Notes under the pieces: generated by a model
What the model saw: only the letters and a program-made list of their open reading frames with translations
Database searches by the model: none
What the model was told of the DNA's origin: nothing
Made by a program: the position numbers and the translations under genes
NCBI GenBank assembly: GCA_028279375.1
Contig: JANQNW010000018.1
Span: 62,001 to 126,000, forward strand
Direction: 5' to 3'
Source of the DNA: Phycisphaerales bacterium
GTDB taxonomy: Bacteria; Planctomycetota; Phycisphaerae; Phycisphaerales; UBA1924
DNA length: 64,000 nucleotides
Part shown: positions 1-7,948 of the stretch, one piece after another
Position numbering within the stretch: position 1 is the stretch's first letter
Layout of the letters: the number at the start of each line of letters is the position of its first letter

Positions 1-2
1 TG

Positions 3-1313
3 CGGGATGGACGCGAGCCGGGGCATATGGCGCTCCGGGCGGTCATTCGTCAGGCGACAGATCCAGGAACTCGTGGCGATTGCATGCGCTGGCTCGGCAG
101 CGACGCGCTCGCCCCTGCAGCGATCGATCGACTCACGAGGCCCGGAGGGCCTGCCGAGCATGAGGCCGCGCTCAGTCAGTGGCACCTGTTGCTCGTCCCT
201 TCCCGGCGTGCGCGGCTCAGGACCCTCGACCGCCCTCGTGATGTTCTACCGCCCCAGGAGATTGTCGGATCGCTCTCCGACGCCGCACGGCGCGGACGAC
301 TCGAGATGCTCAGAGCATTGAGGATCGGCGTCGAGCAGCGCGCCGCGGTGATCGCGGATGCGCTCGGAGATCCAAACTCGTGCAATCGGCACGCGTCCGT
401 TCGACTGCTCGCTGAGCGGCTTGAGCGGGACTCCGCCGCGAGAGGGGCGCTCGCGGATTTTATGTTCGACGCAGATCCGCGCATCGCCGGAACCGCGCTC
501 CTCGCGGCGACGTGCAACGAGGCGACCCCGAGTGTCGCTCAACTCCACGCACTGGAACGCAGCGCCTCCGCGAGGATTCGATCTCTCGCTGGTCGATTGA
601 TGGAGAACTCCGGACCATGGCGGCGCACTCTGCCAATGAGCCGTAGAGCGATCGCGGGTCTCCTCATCCTTCGAGACGACGCCCGGGGATTTCTCGTCGA
701 GGCTCGGCGCCGTCTGCAATCGCGTGAGGTTGAGGTTGTTCAGGACGCTGTTCTACTGTGCGAGCGTCTCAGAATACTGCCTGAGGTTGAGCTGGAGCTT
801 CTCGCCGCCATTGCATCGGAAGACGCTCATGTCGTCGCGACGGTCATGCGAGCGCTTCGACATGTTGAGACATCCGCATCGCTCTCCGCGCGACTGGCAG
901 GTCTTGAACACCACGATGCGCGCGTGCGGGCGAACGCGGTCGAGGCGCTTGCGGACGTGGATGCTCTTCGAAGCCTGATGGACGGTCTCTTCGAGGACAA
1001 GGCCGGCCGCGTTCGCGCGAACGCGATCCGAGTCGGGCTTGCAAGCGACTCGCCCGAGATTCCCGCTCGCGCCCTCGCGGAGATGCTGAGTGATCGACGA
1101 GTTGATCATCGGGATTCCGCGCTCTGGGTCGTCGAGAGGCTCGGTCGGGCAGAACTCGCCGAGCGCGTTGCAGAGATCGCCAGAGATGATGAGTACGAGC
1201 CCACACAGGCACGGGCAAGGCGATGCGCCCGAAGGCTCCTCGCCACGATGAGAGCGGATTGGTCGTCACCGGTCGACGTGACACCAGCGCTCGTTGGCGT
1301 AGCGGCCGTCTAA
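3..1313 (+). CDS. HEAT-repeat protein, probably 5'-truncated by the window
   Basis: The frame is open from the window edge, with no stop before the first ATG at 27, so the true start probably lies outside. The visible 430 or so residues are a run of short alpha-helical units of about 30 residues, rich in Ala, Leu, Arg and Asp. Recurrent patterns such as 'DARVRANAVEALADVD' and 'AGRVRANAIRVGL' are typical of HEAT/armadillo repeats, which form protein-binding superhelical scaffolds. I see no catalytic domain, signal peptide or membrane segment in the visible part. It lies 12 bases upstream of a small membrane-protein gene and shikimate kinase on the same strand, so the three may share a transcript. 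The partner is unknown. Confidence 0.7.
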   Translation, partial: RDGREPGHMALRAVIRQATDPGTRGDCMRWLGSDALAPAAIDRLTRPGGPAEHEAALSQWHLLLVPSRRARLRTLDRPRDVLPPQEIVGSLSDAARRGRLEMLRALRIGVEQRAAVIADALGDPNSCNRHASVRLLAERLERDSAARGALADFMFDADPRIAGTALLAATCNEATPSVAQLHALERSASARIRSLAGRLMENSGPWRRTLPMSRRAIAGLLILRDDARGFLVEARRRLQSREVEVVQDAVLLCERLRILPEVELELLAAIASEDAHVVATVMRALRHVETSASLSARLAGLEHHDARVRANAVEALADVDALRSLMDGLFEDKAGRVRANAIRVGLASDSPEIPARALAEMLSDRRVDHRDSALWVVERLGRAELAERVAEIARDDEYEPTQARARRCARRLLATMRADWSSPVDVTPALVGVAAV

Positions 1314-1325
1314 GCAAGGGGAGCA

Positions 1326-1748
1326 ATGATCGTGGTCACCCTCCTCAATATTCTCGCCATGGCGCCGCAGCGGATTCACCTCCTCGATCCGACCGGCGCG
1401 CCAGGATCGGGTGGGATCTCCCTCATCCGTCTCGTGGCTCTGGCGGCCGGGATCGTCTTGCTGGTCGCAGCCGGCCTGCTCTGGCTGCGCCTCGCTCGCA
1501 ACTGGATGGGTGGCGATCCATCAGCGCGCGCCTTCACGGCGCTGTGCCGCAGTCTCGGCGTCTCTAATGACCAGCGAGCGAGACTCAAGGAGATCGCCAC
1601 TGCTTCCGACCTGAGCCCGACAGCGTTGCTCTTCAGCGAGCATGCCTTCTTCCGTGCGTCGGAGCATCCTGGCGCCCCGCGTCTCGATCCTCGCGAACTC
1701 CTGGAACTCGAGAGCGCCGTCTTCAGGAAGCGAGTCGAGCGACCATGA
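1326..1748 (+). CDS. small single-span membrane protein, function unknown
   Basis: 140 residues. A hydrophobic segment at about residues 33-54 (LVALAAGIVLLVAAGLLWLRL) is the only clear membrane span. The roughly 85 residues after it are soluble and helical, with a 'SLGVSNDQRARLKEIA' stretch. I do not recognise a family. A GGGAGC sequence precedes the ATG. The stop codon overlaps the aroK start in an ATGA arrangement, so translation of the two is probably coupled and they form one operon with the HEAT-repeat gene upstream. Confidence 0.6.
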   Translation: MIVVTLLNILAMAPQRIHLLDPTGAPGSGGISLIRLVALAAGIVLLVAAGLLWLRLARNWMGGDPSARAFTALCRSLGVSNDQRARLKEIATASDLSPTALLFSEHAFFRASEHPGAPRLDPRELLELESAVFRKRVERP

Positions 1749-2299
1749 TGGGCGGGGGATCCCACGTTGTCCTCATCGGATTGCGTGGATCCGGCAAGTC
1801 CTCCGTCGGCCGACTCGTGTCGTCGGCGCTGCATCGGCCCTTCATCGATCTGGACGAGCTGACGTTGCAGGTACTGGGCGTCGAGTCAGTTCAACAAGCA
1901 TGGGATGATCTCGGCGAGCCTCGATTCAGGGAGGCCGAGTGCGTCGCGCTTGGGCGAGCGCTGGAAGTGGAGTCCCCCTCGATCATCGCATTGGGTGGAG
2001 GAACACCGACGGCGCCGGGCGCGGACGAGCGACTTGCCAGGGCGTCAGCAGGCGATCGAGCGATCGTGATCTACCTTGACGCGCCGATCGCAGTGCTCGC
2101 ATCTCGGGTCGCCGCGGCAAGAAGCGATGGCGACGACTCACGCCCCAGTCTGACGGGCGTCGAACCGGTTGCCGAGATAGAGGAAGTTCACAGACAGAGA
2201 GATTCGCGATATCGCGCACTCGCACACGAGATCATCGATGCGTCCGCGTCGCCTGCGAAGGTCTGCGATGCGGTCATTCGTGTTGTGGAGAAACGCTAG
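1745..2299 (+). CDS. aroK: shikimate kinase
   Basis: 184 residues, the usual length for the family. Shikimate kinase phosphorylates shikimate at the 3-hydroxyl with ATP in the chorismate pathway, in the cytoplasm. The Walker A loop GLRGSGKSS is at residues 12-20. 'FIDLDEL' supplies the shikimate- and Mg-binding aspartate, 'FREAE' the conserved Arg-Glu pair, 'ALGGGTP' the glycine-rich Walker B region, and 'RPSLTG' the lid arginine. The start is an ATG overlapping the upstream stop; a second ATG follows immediately at 1748. No other aro gene is in the window except possibly the pabA/trpG amidotransferase at 62 kb, which uses chorismate. Confidence 0.93.
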   Translation: MMGGGSHVVLIGLRGSGKSSVGRLVSSALHRPFIDLDELTLQVLGVESVQQAWDDLGEPRFREAECVALGRALEVESPSIIALGGGTPTAPGADERLARASAGDRAIVIYLDAPIAVLASRVAAARSDGDDSRPSLTGVEPVAEIEEVHRQRDSRYRALAHEIIDASASPAKVCDAVIRVVEKR

Positions 2300-2311
2300 C
2301 CCGCCGACTCG

Positions 2312-2701
2312 TTACGCCGCATACGCATAGCGACCGCTGTAAAGACGCTCGCGAAGGAGTTCTTCGTCACCGCTCTGGGCGAATCGCGTGAAGACTGCGG
2401 CCAGCTTCACCGGGCCGGGAAGATCTTCATCCTCCATCCAGACCACGTTGGCGAACGCGTAGACGCTCCGCCGCTCAGTGCTTCGCTCGATGGCTGTGTG
2501 CGGGAGATCGATCTGGATCGCGACCTGCGTTCCGGTCTCGATGCCTCGATCGAGTTCGAATCGAATGCCGCTCTCACTCACGTCGTACGCGTGTCCTTCC
2601 CACTCGAACTCATCGGAGTCGAGGAACCGGACACGGACACGGGAGTACATGGAGGGCATGACGAATCGATCATGCTGCCGACGCTCGCGACCTTGTCTCA
2701 T
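2312..2701 (-). CDS. PilZ domain protein
   Basis: About 129 residues from the ATG at 2701, chosen because GGAGG lies 8 bases upstream; an in-frame ATG at 2794 would add 31 residues but has no such site. The start of the protein carries the c-di-GMP-binding arginine motif (RRQHDRF). About 30 residues later comes 'DVSESGIRFEL', which fits the D/N-x-S-x-x-G element of PilZ. A single-domain PilZ of this size is normally a cytoplasmic c-di-GMP receptor acting through protein contacts; the target is unknown. It ends 13 bases after the convergent aroK stop. It is the first of three PilZ genes in the window. Confidence 0.82.
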   Translation of the reverse strand: MRQGRERRQHDRFVMPSMYSRVRVRFLDSDEFEWEGHAYDVSESGIRFELDRGIETGTQVAIQIDLPHTAIERSTERRSVYAFANVVWMEDEDLPGPVKLAAVFTRFAQSGDEELLRERLYSGRYAYAA

Positions 2702-2869
2702 TGGTGAGGCCTCCTGAGAGGTCGTGACGATCGCTCGGCCAACCCGGCTGAGCGCGTCGCAATCCTCATCGTCCGGCGGGAAGGTCCTCTTCATGGCGCG
2801 TCCGCAAAATCGGCGCAACGATGGTGCTTGCAGAAGGTCTTTCCGGGTTACGAATCTGGTCCGCGAGCG

Positions 2870-3304
2870 CTATTCGAAGTCGGAGGCGGGTTCATCCGCG
2901 ACGAGTTCGATGTTGACGCGCGCGATTCGGACGCCCAGGCGCTCCTCGATCTCGACCAGCAACTCCTTCGGCATGGCATCGAGAAGCCTCGCGCCAAGAT
3001 CTGAGGGAACATCGCAGAGTGAGCCGTCCGCCGTCGCGACATGGAGATGCTCACTCAGGTCCGCGTCAAAGCGGGCGCCGCCCTCAGTATTCGCGAGCTT
3101 GCGGCAGAGCCCATGTCGGCAGAACGCCTCGAGCGTGTTGTAGACCGTCGCGAGGCTCAGGTCGGCGCTCGTGCCCCGGGCCTGCCAGAAGAGCTCTTCC
3201 GCAGTCGGGTGGCTCTTTGACTCGGCGAGCACGGCGTAGATATCGAGACGCTGCTTCGTGCAGCGAAGGCCATGCCTTGCGAAGAGTGTCCGGATGTCAC
3301 ACAA
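2870..3304 (-). CDS. Fur-family regulator, PerR-like
   Basis: 144 residues with the Fur architecture: an N-terminal winged helix ('CTKQRLDIYAVL', 'SLATVYNTLEAF') and a C-terminal dimerisation and metal domain. The regulatory-site ligands align by spacing with PerR: His32, Asp80, His86, His88, Asp98. Aspartate rather than glutamate at the last position resembles the peroxide sensor more than Fur. The usual CxxC structural zinc pairs are missing, since only isolated cysteines occur. The start is TTG, supported by GGAGG 10 bases upstream. Metal specificity is inferred only. A palindrome of the type this family binds lies at 19461, between ctaA and actA. Confidence 0.85.
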   Translation of the reverse strand: MCDIRTLFARHGLRCTKQRLDIYAVLAESKSHPTAEELFWQARGTSADLSLATVYNTLEAFCRHGLCRKLANTEGGARFDADLSEHLHVATADGSLCDVPSDLGARLLDAMPKELLVEIEERLGVRIARVNIELVADEPASDFE

Positions 3305-3382
3305 GCGTCGCTATCCTCCGCGGCCACGCGGCCGACGGGTCATTATTGCCACGGCTCGTCGTCGAGGCCACTGACCCCGGCA

Positions 3383-4519
3383 TCAGGCGTTGTCGCCATC
3401 CCGGACGGCGAGACGGCCGCCGAACGAGATCAGGCGCTTGAGCTCTGTGATTGCCCCCTCGACGGCCCCGGTCGCATCGAGCGCATTGAGAGCGTCGCCC
3501 GCGGCTCGCGTGAGCATGGGGAATCCATAGCCTCCAGCAGTCGTTCGGATCGCCTGGCAGCGGCCACGAATCGTCTGCATATCCGATTCCGCCATGGCGC
3601 TCGTGATCTGCTCACACGAGCGCTTGACATCGTGGATGTATCCCTGGACCAGACTCACCATTCCAGGATCGTTCGTCAGTTCGCTCAGAATCGGCTCCAT
3701 GCCGTCCGACGACCGACTCGAGAGATAGACGGCGATCCTCGACGCAATGGCCGGGACCGACAGTTCGGTTTCCAGCCGGACGCATGTGCTCGGGAGAATC
3801 CGGGCAAGTTCGTTCTTCTCGGTGAGCGTCACCATGAGCCCCTCGAAGACACCGTCGCGGAGAGCCTTCACATCCGAGACCGCGATGCCGCTGTCGCAGT
3901 CGATGAGCACGACATCGAAGGGCTGCGTCTTCAGAAGATCCTTCGCCTCACCCGCACTTGCTGCCTCGACAACTGTCAGGCCGCAATGACGGAGCTGGTG
4001 GGCACGGGTTTTCCTTGTCGCCGACCTCATGTCAAGAAGCAGCAGGTCGCCATCGACAACCGGCGCATTCTCGGCGCCTTCAGGGAGTTCGAGATCGTGG
4101 TGTCTGTCGTCAACGAATCGGGTGACATCGATTCGCTCGCGGAACTGAACGCCGATCTCGTGCAGTGTGCCGTGGACAATCCGGCATTGGGCGACCACGC
4201 CGACAAGGTGCTGCTCATGCCCGTCTACGTCCGTGACTGATAGGTGAGCCTCGGCGCCGACGTGCAGGAATCCGCCGTGGAGAATGCTCATCCCGCCCTC
4301 GGAGATGTTCCTCGTGCAGACCAGGAATCGACCGACGCCTCCACCGGGGTGGACGACGAGCATCGGGACATTCTCGCGCTGATAGCTGAAGCGGACGCCC
4401 TTGCGGTTCTTCGCCCCGCTTGAGGCGACCTTGCTGGCGCCATCCAGACGTTGAAGAAGCCCTTCGCGCTGGAAGGAGGTCAGCTTGACAGTGTCTCTGA
4501 AGTGCTGGTGACTGCTCAT
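3383..4519 (-). CDS. PilZ - degenerate receiver - degenerate HPt protein
   Basis: 378 residues with three domains. A PilZ domain (about 40-137) has R39xxxR43 and 'NISEGGMSIL'. A CheY-like receiver (about 157-267) has a phosphoacceptor-like Asp207 in 'VVLIDCDSG', but only one acidic residue in the first loop and 'RLETELSVP' where the invariant lysine is expected. An HPt-like four-helix bundle (about 280-365) includes 'CQAIRTTAGGYGFP', aligning with the consensus AHxLKGAAGGYGFP but with Gln322 in place of the phosphorylated histidine. The protein probably reads c-di-GMP and works by contact rather than phosphotransfer. The ATG at 4519 is preceded by GGAG 10 bases upstream. Confidence 0.75.
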   Translation of the reverse strand: MSSHQHFRDTVKLTSFQREGLLQRLDGASKVASSGAKNRKGVRFSYQRENVPMLVVHPGGGVGRFLVCTRNISEGGMSILHGGFLHVGAEAHLSVTDVDGHEQHLVGVVAQCRIVHGTLHEIGVQFRERIDVTRFVDDRHHDLELPEGAENAPVVDGDLLLLDMRSATRKTRAHQLRHCGLTVVEAASAGEAKDLLKTQPFDVVLIDCDSGIAVSDVKALRDGVFEGLMVTLTEKNELARILPSTCVRLETELSVPAIASRIAVYLSSRSSDGMEPILSELTNDPGMVSLVQGYIHDVKRSCEQITSAMAESDMQTIRGRCQAIRTTAGGYGFPMLTRAAGDALNALDATGAVEGAITELKRLISFGGRLAVRDGDNA

Positions 4520-4776
4520 CTCTTTCGGGCTCCGACGCGCGCCTCCTCGCCGGTGTCTCGGCACAGGCGGTGTCGACGCGGGCGGCCTCCCGGCAACGCA
4601 TACGCGCGACCCCGAGATATCGGCGCCGGCGTCGACCCGCTGCAAGGGACCCGACGCGTCCGGCGACTCTCGCGATTCGGCAACTGCGCAGCCCGCACAT
4701 TCGACGCGCCAATCACGACTTATGGGGCCTGGAGAGCATTCGCCGACCGGACGGAGCCGCCGTAGGATTCGCCGTC

Positions 4777-6039
4777 ATGGCTGAGCGCAGGCAAACTCGG
4801 CAGATCCAGATCGGCGATGAACGCGTCGGAATCGTCAAGGTCGGTGGCGACGCCCCGGTCTCTGTCCAGACGATGACCGCGGGAGCCACGCATGACGTTG
4901 ATGCCTGCGTCGCTGAGATCAATCGCCTCGCGGCCGCCGGCGCCGACGTGGTTCGCGTGGCGACGCCGGAGCGGAAGGACACGGAGGCGCTCGCCGAGAT
5001 TCTGAACCAGACGCGCGTTCCGATCGTGGCTGACGTGCACTTCCACTTCCAGCGTGCGCTGGAGGCGATTGACGCCGGAGTGCACAAGGTCCGGCTGAAT
5101 CCGGGGAACATCACGGATCGAGACCAGGTGAACGCGGTCATCGACGCCTGCAAGGAGCGCGCCCTTCCGATTCGTGTCGGAGTGAATGAAGGTTCGATTA
5201 TCGAACGCAAGGACAAGCAGCGTCGCCGGGAGGAACTCGGGAAGTTCTTCGCAGGACATCGGCACGGGCACTTGCTCGCGCTGATGATCGCCAAGCTCGA
5301 GGAGTATCTCGAGATATTCCACGATCGCGAGTTCTTCGATATCTGCATCAGCGCAAAATCAATGGACGCCGCATTCACGATCGACGCCTATCTGGAGATT
5401 GCGAAGCGGTTCGACTATCCACTGCACCTTGGCGTGACGCATGCCGGCACGCGCGAGACGGGCTGCATCCGATCGATCGCCGCGCTCGGATCTCTGCTCT
5501 CCCAGGGCGTGGGAGACACGATCCGGATCAGCTATGCCTCGGATCCTGTGTTCGAGGTCGAAGACGGCCTCGAACTGCTCTACTCATTGGGCCTGCGCGA
5601 GCGCGTGGGGGCGGATCTGATTGCCTGCCCGACATGCGGCCGCATCCAAGTCGATCTCTTCACGCTCGTCCAGGAGGTGCGCAGCAAACTCGCGAACGAG
5701 ATTGAGATTCCCATGAAAGTCGCCGTCATGGGTTGTGTCGTGAATGGTCCCGGTGAAGCCGAGGGCGCTGACGTTGCGGTCTTCGCCGGGGATCGTCGCG
5801 GGATCATCTATGTGCAGGGCGAGCGCGTGGCGAATGTGCCTGAACCGGAGATTCTCGACCGACTTCTCGCCGAGTGCCGCCTATTCCAGCAGCGGGTTCG
5901 CTCCGGTAAAGCGAAACTGGGCGAAAAGAGGGTCGAGATCGTGCCGCCAGACCCGATCGGTGAACTTGGATCCGGGGTCGCCAAGATCGCGTCGGGAGAG
6001 GTCGATCGCGTCACGCAACTCACGACAGGCGACACCTGA
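4777..6039 (+). CDS. ispG: 4-hydroxy-3-methylbut-2-enyl diphosphate synthase
   Basis: 420 residues; the penultimate enzyme of the MEP isoprenoid pathway, reducing MEcPP to HMBPP with a [4Fe-4S] cluster. The N-terminal TIM barrel is recognised by 'VSVQTMTAGATHDVDA', 'VADVHFHFQRALEA' and 'KVRLNPGNI'. The C-terminal cluster domain has the three cysteine ligands in 'ACPTCGR' and 'MGCVVNGPGEA'. The size matches the common bacterial two-domain form. The ATG at 4777 begins the conserved region; the sequence before it is Arg/Pro-rich and not homologous. The 257 bases between this gene and the divergent PilZ-receiver gene show no recognisable gene. Electron donors and other MEP genes are outside the window. 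Confidence 0.95.
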   Translation: MAERRQTRQIQIGDERVGIVKVGGDAPVSVQTMTAGATHDVDACVAEINRLAAAGADVVRVATPERKDTEALAEILNQTRVPIVADVHFHFQRALEAIDAGVHKVRLNPGNITDRDQVNAVIDACKERALPIRVGVNEGSIIERKDKQRRREELGKFFAGHRHGHLLALMIAKLEEYLEIFHDREFFDICISAKSMDAAFTIDAYLEIAKRFDYPLHLGVTHAGTRETGCIRSIAALGSLLSQGVGDTIRISYASDPVFEVEDGLELLYSLGLRERVGADLIACPTCGRIQVDLFTLVQEVRSKLANEIEIPMKVAVMGCVVNGPGEAEGADVAVFAGDRRGIIYVQGERVANVPEPEILDRLLAECRLFQQRVRSGKAKLGEKRVEIVPPDPIGELGSGVAKIASGEVDRVTQLTTGDT

Positions 6040-6051
6040 GCACGTGCCGAT

Positions 6052-6570
6052 TCAGGCGCGCGTGTAGTGGATCTCCATCGACTTGTGCTCTGAGCCGTCG
6101 GGCATTGTGAAATACATCTCCATCGAGTGATGGTCGTTGTCCTTCAGCACGACGACGCTCCGCTTGCCCATGGGCTGGCCGGTCTCGGGATTCACGATCT
6201 CGCCGCGCATATCCCAGACTTTCTTTGAGGCGTCGACGTCTCCGACTTCGCTCATCATGAACGTCGAGGCGCTGTCGATCCAGAAGCCCTCGAACTTGCG
6301 CGTGACAGTGTTGAAGCCCCAGTAACCACGCCCCTGGAAGTTCGGGAAGGGCCCCTCCATGTCGTCGCCCTGGTAGCTCTGGTGCAGGTATCGTCCACCG
6401 AGATCCAGGGAGTTCGTCATGACGCCGGTCGTGACCATCGGGTCGCCAGGCCCCATCCACATTCTCACGGTCGCCTTGAATTCTCCGACGAACGGCTCGA
6501 AGAGCTTGTGCTCATCGGTCGTCGCGGACACGGCCTCGCAGGCGCTCTCCTGTGTTGCGTGCTCGCTCAT
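6052..6570 (-). CDS. DUF1579 family protein
   Basis: 172 residues matching the DUF1579 pattern. It opens with 'EHKLFEPFVGEFKATVRMWMGPGDP', then has 'LGGRYLHQSYQGDDMEGPFPNFQGRG', 'GFNTVTRKFEGFWIDS' and a C-terminal beta strand with 'KSMEIHYTRA'. The family forms lipocalin-like beta barrels and is frequent in planctomycetes; no biochemical role is established. There is no signal peptide, so it appears cytoplasmic. AGGTG lies upstream of the ATG. It is convergent with ispG, 12 bases apart. Confidence 0.8.
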   Translation of the reverse strand: MSEHATQESACEAVSATTDEHKLFEPFVGEFKATVRMWMGPGDPMVTTGVMTNSLDLGGRYLHQSYQGDDMEGPFPNFQGRGYWGFNTVTRKFEGFWIDSASTFMMSEVGDVDASKKVWDMRGEIVNPETGQPMGKRSVVVLKDNDHHSMEMYFTMPDGSEHKSMEIHYTRA

Positions 6571-6662
6571 TCACCCACCACCTTTCATGGCCTGGATTCG
6601 AAGATTGCGCCGGCGGATCGCTCGCAGATCCGCTCGTCCATCAGTGTAGATGAAGTCGCTTC

Positions 6663-7886
6663 TCAGGATGCGCTGGCGATGAGATCCCAGTCAACGTTCT
6701 GGTGATCGATTCGGGCTGTCGGTTCGATCATCGTCTCAGGGTATTTCTGTGCTGCGCCGGTGTTGAAGACAACGACCTCTTCGTCTCTCTGCATGCGTCC
6801 GGCCGCCACTTCCGTCGCAAGCGCGTCGAGGCAGATCGCCGTCTCCGGGCAAAGCGAGACACCCTCGAGGGACGCCGCAATCGTCATCCACTCCCGAATC
6901 CGGTTCTCACGTCCCGCCAGCGCTCGACCTCCGGAGGCGCGCACCGCGTCGAGAATCATGAAGTCTCCGAGCGCCTTTGGCACGCGCAAACCTGATGCGA
7001 CGGTGTGCGGGGACGCAGGGGGCTCAGCGAACCGCTCATTGCGATCAAACGCGCTGACAATCGGAGCGCATCCGTCCGCCTGGCATGAATACATGCGCGG
7101 GCGTTCACGTCGCCCGAGCCATCCGACGGCGTCGAGCTCGGCGAACGCCTTCCACATTCCAATGAGGCCGGTTCCGCCGCCCGTGGGATAGAAGATCGCA
7201 TCGGGAAGGCGCCAGCCGAGCTGCTCCGCGAGCTCCAGCCCCATGGTCTTCTTGCCTTCGATGCGATAGGGCTCCTTGAGCGTGCTGAAATCGAACCATC
7301 CCATGCGCTCGGCGCCATCGCGCACGACGGCCCCGCAGTCTGTGATCAGGCCGTTGACGAGGAACACCTTCGCGCCGAACAGGCTCGCCTCGACTCGGTT
7401 GATGAGCGGTGTATCCGCCGGCATGAAGACGAAAGACTCGATCCCCGCGCGTGCCGCGTAGGCCGCCATCGCGCCTCCCGCGTTGCCAGCCGTCGGAATC
7501 GCCAGACGCCGAATCCCGAACTGCTTCGCCATCGAGACCGCCATGCAGAGCCCACGCGCCTTGAACGAGCCGGTGGGAAGCTGGGATTCGTCCTTGATGA
7601 ACAGCCGGTCGAGACCCACGTGCTCGCCGAGATGCGGGCAGGGAATGAGCGGGGACATGCCTTCCCCCAGTGTCACGATGGCGTCGTCGTCATCGACCGG
7701 GAGCAACTCTCGATAACGCCAGAGCGAAGGAGGCCGTGACTCCAGATCCGATCGAGAGACGCTCCGACTGATAGTCTCGAGGTCGTACCGCACCCAGAGT
7801 GGACGCCCTTCATGCGTGGTCTGGATCGTGCGCGCTGGAATCCGCGTGCCATCGATGGCCGCTTCAAGGTGTGCGACGAAGCTCAT
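6663..7886 (-). CDS. thrC: threonine synthase (PLP fold type II)
   Basis: 407 residues. The family converts O-phosphohomoserine to threonine. Residues 54-80 carry the threonine-synthase signature 'SLWRYRELLP...TLGEGMSPL'. The PLP lysine is Lys109 in 'PTGSFKARG', followed by 'PTAGNAGGA' for substrate binding and 'PTGGGTG' for the PLP phosphate. Most threonine synthases read SFKDRG; the alanine here leaves open related PLP lyases such as cysteate synthase. The ATG at 7886 begins the conserved protein. Upstream sequence is only 62 bases, shared with the divergent ggt gene, so the two promoters must lie back to back. Confidence 0.82.
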   Translation of the reverse strand: MSFVAHLEAAIDGTRIPARTIQTTHEGRPLWVRYDLETISRSVSRSDLESRPPSLWRYRELLPVDDDDAIVTLGEGMSPLIPCPHLGEHVGLDRLFIKDESQLPTGSFKARGLCMAVSMAKQFGIRRLAIPTAGNAGGAMAAYAARAGIESFVFMPADTPLINRVEASLFGAKVFLVNGLITDCGAVVRDGAERMGWFDFSTLKEPYRIEGKKTMGLELAEQLGWRLPDAIFYPTGGGTGLIGMWKAFAELDAVGWLGRRERPRMYSCQADGCAPIVSAFDRNERFAEPPASPHTVASGLRVPKALGDFMILDAVRASGGRALAGRENRIREWMTIAASLEGVSLCPETAICLDALATEVAAGRMQRDEEVVVFNTGAAQKYPETMIEPTARIDHQNVDWDLIASAS

Positions 7887-7948
7887 TGGTGATTCACCCA
7901 GTGTGGAGACGGGAAACCGATCATGAAGCCCGACAATACAATCCCGGC

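Noticed and set aside
4520-4776. Possible small gene between the PilZ-receiver gene and ispG
   Set aside because: Frames here are short or Arg/Pro-rich with no ribosome binding site, so the gap is treated as non-coding.
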